DNA of 23,127 bases from JAYFNU01 sp964622315. Lineage in GTDB: Bacteria > Bacillota > Clostridia > Oscillospirales > Ruminococcaceae. The position numbers were made by a program, and so were the translations under genes. The notes beneath the pieces were generated by a model that saw nothing but the letters and a program-made list of their open reading frames with translations, did no database searches and was not told the origin of the DNA. The DNA is taken from positions 1 to 23,127 of the forward strand of contig CAZUOY010000024.1 in NCBI GenBank assembly GCA_964622315.1, written 5' to 3'. This document shows positions 13,982-21,266 of this stretch, one piece after another (the stretch's first letter is position 1; each line of letters begins with the position of its first letter).

Positions 13982-13992
13982 ATCAAGTATAT

Positions 13993-14021
13993 ATTTTACA
14001 TAAATGTGACGCGTTTTACAA
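13993..14021 (-). promoter_or_regulatory. Promoter of tRNA-Leu
   Basis: Minus strand TTGTAA (14021-14016), 17 nt, TAAAAT (13998-13993), about 12 nt upstream of the mature tRNA 5' end at 13981, so little or no 5' leader. Confidence 0.55.
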
Positions 14022-14052
14022 GAGTATTTGATTTTTTATTTACATAATTTTA

Positions 14053-14081
14053 TTGAATGGAACAGCTTTCTTCTGTATAAT
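14053..14081 (+). promoter_or_regulatory. Promoter of the rhomboid-like gene
   Basis: TTGAAT (14053-14058), 17 nt, perfect TATAAT (14076-14081), about 30 nt upstream of ATG 14111. Confidence 0.75.
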
Positions 14082-14110
14082 GGTTTTATTACTTTTTCGG
14101 GAGCGTTAAT

Positions 14111-14767
14111 ATGGAGTGGCTGTACAAGCTTCAAAGAAAACACGGAAGGTTTGCAATACCTAATCTTATGCTGATGATTGTTATCGGTCAGCTTTTCGTT
14201 TTCTTTGCGAATATGATGTTTGCCGACCGCGGTGTTATCTCGTGGTTTGCTTTTAACCGCGAGGCTATCCTCTCAGGACAGGTATGGCGGCTCATCACCT
14301 TTATCTTTGTACCGAGTGCTTCCGGTGTGCTTTGGCTACTGCTTTCGCTGTATTTTTATTATATGATAGGCGGCGCGCTCGAAAACGAGTGGGGCTGCTT
14401 TGTATTCAATGTGTTTTACTTTATCGGCGTTTTCTGTACAATTATCGCGGGCTTCATTACTGGTTTCACGACAAATCAGTTTCTAAACCTTTCGCTCTTT
14501 TTTGCCTTCGCTATACTCTATCCCGACTACAAAATACTGCTATTTTTCGTCATACCGATAAAAATGAAGTATCTCGCGATAGTGGACGCGCTGGTTTATA
14601 TATATTATTTCATTGTTGGCGGCTGGACGTTTCGCGTAGCAATAATCGCGGCGTTCATAAATCTTGCCGTGTTTTTCGGTGGAACGTTAATTAAAAAGCT
14701 GAAGCAGAACGCGGAATACAGAAAGAGAAGAAATGATTTTAGGCGGGAGATGAACCGCTGGAAATAG
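14111..14767 (+). CDS. Rhomboid-like membrane protein lacking the catalytic Ser
   Basis: A 218-residue protein with about six hydrophobic segments (roughly 17-37, 58-85, 96-118, 124-150, 153-170, 174-192) and a highly basic tail (KKLKQNAEYRKRRNDFRREMNRWK). It carries the rhomboid 'WR' loop signature (GQVWRLITFIFVP, 57-68) and YYMIGGALENEWG, the helix 2 region of the family. The GxSG serine motif and the downstream catalytic His of active rhomboids are not seen (GFTTNQFLNLSLF occupies the place). It is thus best viewed as an inactive, derlin/iRhom-like branch widely annotated as 'rhomboid family' in Clostridia. CGGGAG SD before the ATG. A terminator follows; partner proteins unknown. Confidence 0.8.
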   Translation: MEWLYKLQRKHGRFAIPNLMLMIVIGQLFVFFANMMFADRGVISWFAFNREAILSGQVWRLITFIFVPSASGVLWLLLSLYFYYMIGGALENEWGCFVFNVFYFIGVFCTIIAGFITGFTTNQFLNLSLFFAFAILYPDYKILLFFVIPIKMKYLAIVDALVYIYYFIVGGWTFRVAIIAAFINLAVFFGGTLIKKLKQNAEYRKRRNDFRREMNRWK

Positions 14768-14772
14768 AGATG

Positions 14773-14791
14773 GGCGGCTTTGCCGCCTTTT
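14773..14791 (+). terminator. Terminator after the rhomboid-like gene
   Basis: GGCGGC (14773-14778), TTT, GCCGCC (14782-14787), TTTT. Short but GC-rich. Confidence 0.7.
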
Positions 14792-14810
14792 CGTTATGGG
14801 GGGAAGGCAT

Positions 14811-16730
14811 ATGATAAAGAGAAAAACGGTATGCTTGGCTGCGGCGCTGGCATTCTTGCTGTTCGGTATTTCGGGCGGCGTGTTTGCTACTGACATTGCT
14901 GCGCCCTATCCGTCGGCAGAGGAGCTGTATGGCGAATTCAACGCGGTAGAAACGCTTTACTCATATCCGCAATTTACCGAGCTTTCGGTCTACTTTTGGG
15001 ATAACGCAGAAACCGCTGACGCGGGCGAATGGATTGGAGTAGAGGCTTATTTAAACGGCGAGCAGATTCCGGATTCAGAGCTTGCCTATGAGCTGGTTTA
15101 CGGTCGCGATATTGCGGAGATTTATTATAACGGCGAGGTGCTTGCCTTCGGCGCGGGTACAGTGGTGGCAAGGGCGTACCTTGCCGCAGACCCCTCAATA
15201 GACGGATACGCCGAAATAAACTTCGTAATGCCCGAGGAGGAAAACGAGTTCCTATTACTGAAAACAGTTTCATCGCAAAGCGAGGCTGACGCCTCTTTTG
15301 AAGGCTCGATAGCCTCTTTCCCTGAATGCTACAAGCCTTATCTTCGCGAGCTGCACGCAAAATATCCGAATTGGGTTTTTGAGCCGATGCTTACGGGTGT
15401 GGATTTTTCAGAGGCGGTATATAACGAGTGCCTCTACGATAGATGCACAATACTTCGCGCGAATTTTTCTGACATATTCAAGAGCAAGGCAGTGGGCGAC
15501 TATGACCGCGAGACAAAAACATATATTTTAAAAGATACGGGGTGGGTTACAGCAAACGCAATAGCGGTTTCCTATTTCTTAAATCCGCTGAATTTCCTCG
15601 ACGAGTGCTCGGTGTTTCAGTTTGAGTCGTTGAAATATGACCCGAGTTGTCACACGCTTGAGGGCGTGGAGGGGATACTCGACGGCTCGTTTATGCACAA
15701 CGCCGCGACCTCCTATCTTGACACTAACGGAGCATATATCGAAACCACTACAACCTACGCCGAGGCAATTATGAACGCGGCGCGGGCGACGGGGGTTAAT
15801 CCTTACTATCTCGCGGCGAAGATACGCGGTGAGATAGGCTCCACCGCCTCGAACAGCGCGAACGGACAGTGCGCGGGCTATGAGGGATACTATAATTTCT
15901 ACAATATCGGCGCGTCAGACGGCGAGGGGAATATTGAACGCGGGCTTGAGTGGGCAAAAAGCGGCGAAAGCTATAACCGCCCGTGGACCTCACCCGAGCG
16001 GTCGATACTCGGTGGAGCCCAGTGGGTGGCTGACAACTACGTTAACGACGGTCAATACACGGGTTATCTTCAAAAATACAACGTAAACCCAGAAGCCGTG
16101 AGCGAAATGTTTTCAAATCAATATATGACGAGCGTATCAGGTGCCGCTGGTCAGGGGCTTTCCGCATATAAGGGCTATGAGGCTGTAGGCGCGCTTTCGG
16201 GCACGATAGTGTTTTCAATACCTGTTTATGAGAATATGCCTGAAGTCGGCGGCAAGGCTGAAGCGTTCACGCTAAGACAAAGGGGAAAGACAACTCACGG
16301 GGTGGTAATCAGAAGCGGACCTGCGGCGGCGCACGAGGCGACGGGAGATTTTCTTGCGCTCGGAACCAACGTAACATTATTGAAAAGCGTTTCGTCAGAC
16401 GCCGTAAATATGCGCACATTTATAACCTATCCTGACTGGTATGAAATAGAGTATGAGAGCGACGGCGAAATAAAAACAGGTTATGTCGCGGCGGATTTTG
16501 TCACGCCCGTAGTTTCAAAGGTGATTTCAGTCGGTGAAAGCTTCTCTCTCGACAAACCTGAAACGAAGCCCGAGGGCTGCGGCGAAACAGTCTTCTATTA
16601 CAGTGAAAACAATGAGGTGGCGTCGGTTTCGTCTGACGGCACCATAACAGGCACGGGCAGCGGCACGGCAACAATAGTTATCTACACCGCCGGCGGACTC
16701 ATCTCGAAGCAAAGGGTTGCTGTTATTTAG
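14811..16730 (+). CDS. Secreted GH73-type N-acetylglucosaminidase with SH3 and Big2-like tail
   Basis: A 639-residue exported cell-wall hydrolase. Signal peptide about 1-27 (KRK, hydrophobic core, GGVFAT). Residues about 45-140 form an Ig-like segment. About 168-300 holds a conserved region ('YPNWVFEPMLTGVDFSEAV', 185-203) typical of clostridial LytD/glucosaminidase proteins. The GH73-like catalytic domain lies about 302-430, with PYYLAAKIRGEIGS and presumed general acid Glu341. An SH3-like wall-binding module follows (about 495-563, RSGP... WYEIEYE..GYVAADFV), then a Big2-like domain (about 570-639, 'SVSSDGTITGTGSGTATIVI'). It cleaves the glycan strand at N-acetylglucosamine during growth or spore development. 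ATG 14796 overlaps the SD; GGGGGGAAGG before ATG 14811 decides the start. Confidence 0.85.
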   Translation: MIKRKTVCLAAALAFLLFGISGGVFATDIAAPYPSAEELYGEFNAVETLYSYPQFTELSVYFWDNAETADAGEWIGVEAYLNGEQIPDSELAYELVYGRDIAEIYYNGEVLAFGAGTVVARAYLAADPSIDGYAEINFVMPEEENEFLLLKTVSSQSEADASFEGSIASFPECYKPYLRELHAKYPNWVFEPMLTGVDFSEAVYNECLYDRCTILRANFSDIFKSKAVGDYDRETKTYILKDTGWVTANAIAVSYFLNPLNFLDECSVFQFESLKYDPSCHTLEGVEGILDGSFMHNAATSYLDTNGAYIETTTTYAEAIMNAARATGVNPYYLAAKIRGEIGSTASNSANGQCAGYEGYYNFYNIGASDGEGNIERGLEWAKSGESYNRPWTSPERSILGGAQWVADNYVNDGQYTGYLQKYNVNPEAVSEMFSNQYMTSVSGAAGQGLSAYKGYEAVGALSGTIVFSIPVYENMPEVGGKAEAFTLRQRGKTTHGVVIRSGPAAAHEATGDFLALGTNVTLLKSVSSDAVNMRTFITYPDWYEIEYESDGEIKTGYVAADFVTPVVSKVISVGESFSLDKPETKPEGCGETVFYYSENNEVASVSSDGTITGTGSGTATIVIYTAGGLISKQRVAVI

Positions 16731-16740
16731 GTAAAACAAA

Positions 16741-16762
16741 AAGCCCGTCGAAAGACGGGCTT
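16741..16762. terminator. Bidirectional terminator
   Basis: Perfect 9 bp stem AAGCCCGTC/GACGGGCTT with GAAA loop (TTTC on the other strand). The T-tract is longer on the minus strand (TTTTTGTTTT), serving rpmB; also ends the glucosaminidase gene. Confidence 0.82.
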
Positions 16763-16784
16763 TGCTTGCAAAAATATACGTTGC

Positions 16785-16973
16785 TTATATAGCGCGCGTA
16801 ACCTTGCCGGAACGCAGGCAACGGGTGCAGGCGTAGATGTGTTTGGGAGTTCCGTCAACCATCGCCTTTACACGCTGAACGTTCGGTTTAAAAGCTCTGT
16901 TCGAGCGTCTGTGGGAGTGGGAAACCTTGATGCCGAAAACGACTCCCTTACCGCAAATTTCGCATTTTGCCAT
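16785..16973 (-). CDS. rpmB: 50S ribosomal protein L28
   Basis: A 62-residue large-subunit ribosomal protein. MAKCEICGKG, SHSHRRSNRAFKPNVQRV and YACTRCLRSGKV are the L28 signatures; the two CxxC pairs make it the zinc-binding form. The frame extends to GTG 16982, but GGAGG lies 8 nt before ATG 16973, which starts MAKCE as in homologues. Own promoter on the minus strand with an extended -10. Confidence 0.96.
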   Translation of the reverse strand: MAKCEICGKGVVFGIKVSHSHRRSNRAFKPNVQRVKAMVDGTPKHIYACTRCLRSGKVTRAI

Positions 16974-17011
16974 CTTCTGCACCTCCTTACTTTGTTATAG
17001 TCGCAGATAGT

Positions 17012-17040
17012 ATAATAGCAGAAATGTTTTTTAATTGCAA
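17012..17040 (-). promoter_or_regulatory. Promoter of rpmB
   Basis: Minus strand TTGCAA (17040-17035), 17 nt, TATTAT (17017-17012) with TGC immediately before (extended -10). Confidence 0.7.
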
Positions 17041-17048
17041 GAGTTTTA

Positions 17049-17077
17049 TTGTTTTTTTCTTTAGCAATCTATATAAT
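17049..17077 (+). promoter_or_regulatory. Promoter of the M50 protease-scpAB operon
   Basis: TTGTTT (17049-17054), 17 nt, perfect TATAAT (17072-17077), close to SD AAGGTG and ATG 17094. It is back-to-back with the rpmB promoter. Confidence 0.68.
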
Positions 17078-17093
17078 ACTATAAGGTGAATTT

Positions 17094-17756
17094 ATGAATC
17101 AAGAGTTCTTTATGTATTTTGCGCGGTTTATTGCGCTCGTTACCTCCATACCCGTTCACGAGTCAGCGCACGCCTTCGTGTCCTATAAGCTAGGCGACCC
17201 TACGGCGAAGTCTATGGGACGGCTCACACTTAACCCGATAAAGCATTTCGACTTGGTCGGCGCTATATGTTTACTCGTTGCGGGGATAGGCTGGGCAAAG
17301 CCAGTGCCGATAGACCCGCGCTATTATAAAAACCGAAAGACTGGCATGGCGCTTTCAGCGCTCGCAGGACCTGTATCAAACTTTATTATGGCGCTTCTCG
17401 CGATGGTTATTTACAAGGTTTGCGAATACACCTTTTACGGCACAGCGGTGGAGTTCTGGTATTATGCGGCACTGGTGTTTAGCTATATAGTAATTATTAA
17501 CATTACGCTCGGAATATTCAACCTTATACCTGTACCGCCCTTCGACGGTTCGCGAATTTTCCTTGTTTTTCTGCCTGAGCGGTGGTATTTCGCCATAATG
17601 AAATACGAGAGATATATCTTTATCGCCTTCTTTTTGCTTCTTTCCTTTACGAACGTAATTGATAAGCCTATGGCTGCCGCGAGCGGCGCGGTGCTCGATT
17701 TCTTTGACAAGGCCACCTTCTTTGTCGATAAGCTTATGATTAACGCGTTATCTTAA
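17094..17756 (+). CDS. Site-2 protease-type M50 metalloprotease
   Basis: A 220-residue intramembrane zinc protease. Active-site helix IPVHESAHAFVSY holds HExxH (His22, Glu23, His26); the third ligand Asp151 is in NLIPVPPFDGSR; the 'LAGPVSNFIMALLAM' segment (90-104) is also typical. Four or more hydrophobic segments are visible. This short YwhC-like form lacks a PDZ domain and precedes scpA-scpB in many Clostridia, as here; the substrate is unknown. SD AAGGTG before the ATG. Confidence 0.9.
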   Translation: MNQEFFMYFARFIALVTSIPVHESAHAFVSYKLGDPTAKSMGRLTLNPIKHFDLVGAICLLVAGIGWAKPVPIDPRYYKNRKTGMALSALAGPVSNFIMALLAMVIYKVCEYTFYGTAVEFWYYAALVFSYIVIINITLGIFNLIPVPPFDGSRIFLVFLPERWYFAIMKYERYIFIAFFLLLSFTNVIDKPMAAASGAVLDFFDKATFFVDKLMINALS

Positions 17757-17780
17757 AGACCTTCCGAAAGGATACAGTTA

Positions 17781-18491
17781 GTGGAAAAGCCCAGATTTAA
17801 AATCGAAGATTTCGAGGGTCCGCTCGATTTATTGCTTCATCTTATTTCCAAGAAAAAGATGGAGCTGTACGACATTAAAATATACGAGCTTATCGACCAG
17901 TATCTTGAGTTCCTCAATGCGTCCGACGCGGACAAGCTTGAGCCGACGAGCGAGTTTATCGAGATGGCGGCGCGACTCGTTTATATGAAGTCGGTGCTGT
18001 TGCTTCCGCGCCAGGAGGAGCAAGAGGAGCTTGAGCGGGAGCTTACGGGTCAGCTTGTTGAGTACCACCTTTGCAAGAAGGCGGCGGCGAGGCTACGCGA
18101 TATGTCCGAGGGGATTAACTTCTTCGTGCGCGAGCCGCTGGAGATTAAGCTTCCGACGGAATACTCCATACTTCACGAGCCGTCGGCTCTGCTTGCGGCA
18201 TATATGGGAATAATGGGGAAAGGCGCGAGGCTTTCAAGCCCCGGAACGGACGAGTTTGAACCGCTGGTCACCGCGCCGATGGTTTCGGTGACCTCAAGGG
18301 TGGTCAATATTCTTAGAGGACTCCGTAAAACCCCTGTAAGAAAGCTTCAGGATTTTTTTGTCGATTCAAAGAGCCGCAGCGAATCGGTGGCGACCTTTTT
18401 AGGGCTTCTTGAACTCATTAAGGCAAAGCGTATTACCGTGGGTGACGACGGAACCGTCCGCGTCAGCGAGCGGGTAAAGGAGAGGGTATAA
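17781..18491 (+). CDS. scpA: Segregation and condensation protein A (kleisin)
   Basis: A 236-residue kleisin linking the two SMC heads. N-terminal FEGPLDLLLHLISKKKMELYDI and TSEFIEMAARLVYMKSVLLLP are the ScpA hallmarks for SMC neck contact; the C-terminal winged helix (about 165-236, LQDFFVDSKSRSESVATFLGLLELIKAKRI) contacts the SMC cap. GTG start with SD GAAAGGA. Its TAA abuts the ATG of scpB, so translation is coupled. Confidence 0.95.
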   Translation: MEKPRFKIEDFEGPLDLLLHLISKKKMELYDIKIYELIDQYLEFLNASDADKLEPTSEFIEMAARLVYMKSVLLLPRQEEQEELERELTGQLVEYHLCKKAAARLRDMSEGINFFVREPLEIKLPTEYSILHEPSALLAAYMGIMGKGARLSSPGTDEFEPLVTAPMVSVTSRVVNILRGLRKTPVRKLQDFFVDSKSRSESVATFLGLLELIKAKRITVGDDGTVRVSERVKERV

Positions 18492-19064
18492 ATGAACGAG
18501 GAATTCTATAAGGGCGCGGTGGAAGCGGCGCTTTTCGCGGTAGCGGAGCCTATATCGGCGGGCAAGATAGCCGACGCGCTCGGAATAGAGACCAATAAAG
18601 CGAACGCTCTTATAAAAGAGCTTACAGAGGAGTACGACAAGGGCGAGCGCGGCTTTTGTATATTGAAGTTTGACGACCGCTACCAGATAGCTACCCGCCC
18701 GGTGTACGCTGATTTTGTAGCGCGTGCGCTCGATAACAGACGAAACACTCCGCTTTCACAGGCGGCTATGGAGGTTTTAAGCATCGTCGCTTACAACCAG
18801 CCCGTTTCGCGCTCCTTTATCGACCAGATTCGCGGTGTGGACAGCTCCTCCGCCGTGGCGAGCCTTATTTCTAAGAACCTTATCTGCGAGGCGGGGCGGT
18901 TGGAGCTTCCTGGACGGCCCGTTAGCTTTAAAACCACCGACAACTTCCTTCGCTGCTTCGGGCTCTCGTCCGTTTCAGGACTTCCGCCCATCTACAGCGA
19001 GGAGATAGAGCTTTCTCAGACCAATCCCCTTGAGGCTTTTGAAACGGAGCTGGACGAAGGGTGA
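18492..19064 (+). CDS. scpB: Segregation and condensation protein B
   Basis: A 190-residue partner of ScpA. It consists of two winged-helix domains: EAALFAVAEPISAGKIADALGI, then QAAMEVLSIVAYNQPVSRSFIDQIRGVDS, and GRLELPGRPVSFKTTDNFLRCFGL, the strongly conserved C-terminal block. It directly follows scpA (TAA-ATG) and overlaps the next gene at GTGA. Confidence 0.96.
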   Translation: MNEEFYKGAVEAALFAVAEPISAGKIADALGIETNKANALIKELTEEYDKGERGFCILKFDDRYQIATRPVYADFVARALDNRRNTPLSQAAMEVLSIVAYNQPVSRSFIDQIRGVDSSSAVASLISKNLICEAGRLELPGRPVSFKTTDNFLRCFGLSSVSGLPPIYSEEIELSQTNPLEAFETELDEG

Positions 19065-19681
19065 GGGTAGTGTTATTCGTTATTCTCGGCGTTCTCGCGT
19101 TCATAATACTTTTATGCCTTATACCGATGTCGGTGAAATTGAAGTACGAAAACGGGGAATTCAGAGCTTTCGTCAAAATTCTCGGTATTTTTAGGTATAT
19201 GCTTTATCCTGAAAGAAAAAAAAGCGGGAAGAAGACGAAGGAAGAACCGCGAATTGACGGGAACGAGCCCGAAAAGAAGACAAAAAAACCGCCAGAGGTG
19301 AACGAGCTTATTACCTATGTCGCGCCCGCAATAGACGCGGCGGAGTTTCTCTTTCATCATATAAGTGTGAAGGATATAATTATAATTCATATTGTAAGAG
19401 GGAACGAGCCGCACGGAATAGGCGTTAGGACGGGGAACGATTGGGGCGCGTTCGGCGCGCTTACGGTGTTTTTAAAGAATAATTTTCGAAAGGTCGTATT
19501 TAAAAGGGTCGAAATTGTACCTGATTTCGCTGACGAATACGGCGAGAATGAAAAATACTGTTGTAAATTCGGCGCGATAGCGGGTATAATGATAGCGGCG
19601 CTGATTATCTTCTTTACGCAGAAGGATAAGGAAAAACGCGAAGAAGCAAATAACGAGGCTGAGGAGAAAGTAAATGGCTGA
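19061..19681 (+). CDS. DUF2953 family protein
   Basis: A 206-residue protein with an N-terminal TM helix (about 3-24, VVLFVILGVLAFIILLCLIPM) followed by a cytoplasmic or extracytoplasmic domain with a charged, Lys/Glu-rich linker (about 52-83). A hydrophobic C-terminal helix is present (AIAGIMIAALIIFF) and a basic/acidic tail. 'HISVKDIIIIHIVRGNEPHGIGVRTGNDWGAFGAL' matches the DUF2953 core in sporulating Firmicutes, where it lies between scpB and ytfJ as here. Function is unknown. GTG start overlaps the scpB stop by 4 nt and its own end overlaps ytfJ. Confidence 0.8.
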   Translation: MRVVLFVILGVLAFIILLCLIPMSVKLKYENGEFRAFVKILGIFRYMLYPERKKSGKKTKEEPRIDGNEPEKKTKKPPEVNELITYVAPAIDAAEFLFHHISVKDIIIIHIVRGNEPHGIGVRTGNDWGAFGALTVFLKNNFRKVVFKRVEIVPDFADEYGENEKYCCKFGAIAGIMIAALIIFFTQKDKEKREEANNEAEEKVNG

Positions 19682-20051
19682 GCATTACATCGATTCTATG
19701 GTTGAAGCCGCGATGAGCAAAATAAAGGAAATGTCGGGTTCCTCGACGGTAATTGGCGAACCCGTGATAATGCCTAACGGCGTGACGGCTATACCTGTTT
19801 GTAAGGTGAGCGTCGGTTTCGGCGCGGGCGGTGCTGACCTCGTTCGTCGTGAGAGCGGCTTCGGCGGCGGCACGGGCGCGGGGATATGCATAACGCCCAT
19901 AGCCTTTCTTGTTACGACAAAGGACAGCGTAAAGCTTATGCAGCTTGATACAATCGGAACAACCGCCGATAACATAGTGCGCGCTGTGCCCGAGGTGCTC
20001 GATAAGGTGTCGGCTATCGTTACCGACGTTAAGAAAAGTAAAAACGAATAA
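19674..20051 (+). CDS. ytfJ: YtfJ/GerW-family sporulation protein
   Basis: A 125-residue protein of the YtfJ (GerW) family, required for normal spore germination in Bacillus. Signature: MVEAAMSKIKEM, GEPVIMPNGVTAIPVCKVSVGFGAGG, GFGGGTGAGICITPIAFLV. It overlaps the DUF2953 stop by 8 nt. Its presence, with the neighbours, implies a sporulation-competent or formerly sporulating lineage. Confidence 0.94.
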   Translation: MAEHYIDSMVEAAMSKIKEMSGSSTVIGEPVIMPNGVTAIPVCKVSVGFGAGGADLVRRESGFGGGTGAGICITPIAFLVTTKDSVKLMQLDTIGTTADNIVRAVPEVLDKVSAIVTDVKKSKNE

Positions 20052-20060
20052 GAAACAGTA

Positions 20061-20089
20061 AGGGGTGAGCTTACCGCTCGTCCCTTTTT
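20061..20089 (+). terminator. Terminator after ytfJ
   Basis: AGGGGTGAGC (20061-20070)/GCTCGTCCCT (20076-20085), 10 bp including two G-T pairs, loop TTACC, then TTTTT. It lies only 14 nt before the next ATG. Confidence 0.75.
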
Positions 20090-20102
20090 AAACGGAGAAG
20101 AT

Positions 20103-20840
20103 ATGGATAAAAGAATTCAAAAGGTGCTGTCTGAGCAGGGGTACTGCTCCCGCCGCGCGGCGGAACAGCTAATAAGTGAGGGACGGGTGAAGCTAAACGG
20201 ACACCCCGCCGCGCTCGGCGACAAAATGGACGAGCGTAAAGACGTGATTTCAGTGGACGGACAGACGGTGCGCTTTGAAAAGAAGAAGTCGAACGTCTAC
20301 TATATGCTTTATAAGCCACGCGGATTTGTCACAACCCTTTCTGACAGCCACGCGGCGAAGACGATAGCAGATTTAATCACCGGCATAAGCGAGCGGGTTT
20401 ATCCCGTGGGAAGACTCGACAAGGATAGCGAGGGGCTTTTGCTTCTCACTAACGACGGCGAGCTGACTAACAAGCTCACCCACCCCTCGAAGAAGGTCGG
20501 TAAGCTCTACCGAGTGACCGTTCGCACTGCGCCGAGCGAGGAGCAGCTAATTGAGCTTTCAACGGGCGTGGTGCTTGATGACGGCTATAAAACCGAGCCT
20601 GCTACCGTTCGCGTAGTGGTCAGCGAGCCTGAGCGCGGTGTTATGGAAATGGTAATAACCGAGGGCAAAAACCGTCAGATTAGGCGTATGTGTGACGCGG
20701 TAGGCTTGGAGGTTATACGCCTTAAGAGACTCGCCGAGGGTCCGCTTCGTTTGGGTATGCTAAAGCCCGGCGAATACCGTGAGCTTAAAAAGGAGGAGGT
20801 AATTGCTCTGCGCAATTCCCTCGGAAAGGAAAACAGATGA
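20103..20840 (+). CDS. rluB: RluB/RsuA-family 16S/23S rRNA pseudouridine synthase
   Basis: A 245-residue enzyme that isomerises uridine in rRNA. N-terminal S4 RNA-binding domain about 1-60 (RIQKVLSEQGYCSRRAAEQLI), then the pseudouridine synthase domain with GRLDKDSEGLLLLTNDGEL, catalytic Asp106, and 'LTHPSKKVGKLYRV' and 'EGKNRQIRRMCDAVGLEVIRLKR'. SD GGAGAAG. The exact site (RluB or RsuA type) cannot be fixed by eye; RluB is the usual label for Firmicutes after scpB/ytfJ. Its stop overlaps the start of the next gene (ATGA). Confidence 0.9.
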   Translation: MDKRIQKVLSEQGYCSRRAAEQLISEGRVKLNGHPAALGDKMDERKDVISVDGQTVRFEKKKSNVYYMLYKPRGFVTTLSDSHAAKTIADLITGISERVYPVGRLDKDSEGLLLLTNDGELTNKLTHPSKKVGKLYRVTVRTAPSEEQLIELSTGVVLDDGYKTEPATVRVVVSEPERGVMEMVITEGKNRQIRRMCDAVGLEVIRLKRLAEGPLRLGMLKPGEYRELKKEEVIALRNSLGKENR

Positions 20841-21175
20841 TTGAAATTAAGCTTGCGCGAGAGGGCGACAAAGATGAGCTGAAGCTTAATTCAGACGAGC
20901 TTTGCTACATAGCGCGCGAAAACGGTGAGCTTATTGGCAGGTGCATTTTCTCCTTTGACGGCGAGGCTGTAAGAATTAAAGACGTTTGGACCGAAAAAAA
21001 GGACTATTCAATAGCCGACGGGCTTATTCGAAGTACCGTCGCGAGCCTTTTCGATATGGCAAAGACGGTTATACTCGACGGAGAGGGTGAAGAATTAACA
21101 AAGTTTCGTGAAGTTTCGGGACTTTTTGAGGGAAACTCGACAAAAATTGAGTCTTTTTCCAAAACCTGCTGTTAA
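20837..21175 (+). CDS. Small uncharacterised protein, GNAT-like
   Basis: A 112-residue protein translationally coupled to rluB. 'YIARENGELIGRCIFSFDG' and 'IKDVWTEKKDYSIADGLIRSTVASLFDMAKTVIL' give a beta-beta-alpha pattern like a shortened GNAT acetyltransferase. The R/Q-x-x-G-x-G/A acetyl-CoA loop is not clear, so activity is doubtful. C terminus ends SKTCC; the stop codon lies in the terminator loop. Confidence 0.65.
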   Translation: MIEIKLAREGDKDELKLNSDELCYIARENGELIGRCIFSFDGEAVRIKDVWTEKKDYSIADGLIRSTVASLFDMAKTVILDGEGEELTKFREVSGLFEGNSTKIESFSKTCC

Positions 21176-21188
21176 GGCGGGTTTTTCT
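21161..21188 (+). terminator. Terminator overlapping the end of the GNAT-like gene
   Basis: AAAACCTGC (21161-21169)/GCGGGTTTT (21177-21185), loop TGTTAAG that contains the TAA stop, then TTTTT. Confidence 0.75.
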
Positions 21189-21189
21189 A

Positions 21190-21218
21190 TTGCGTTTTTT
21201 TCGGAAATAATATAAAAT
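21190..21218 (+). promoter_or_regulatory. Promoter of the carboxyltransferase operon
   Basis: TTGCGT (21190-21195), 17 nt, TAAAAT (21213-21218), followed by about 50 nt leader and SD GAGG before ATG 21267. Boxes are adequate, not perfect. Confidence 0.5.
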
Positions 21219-21266
21219 AGTTGTAATTTGGTCTTTTACTTCTTTAAGTGAATCGAGGTTAAATAT

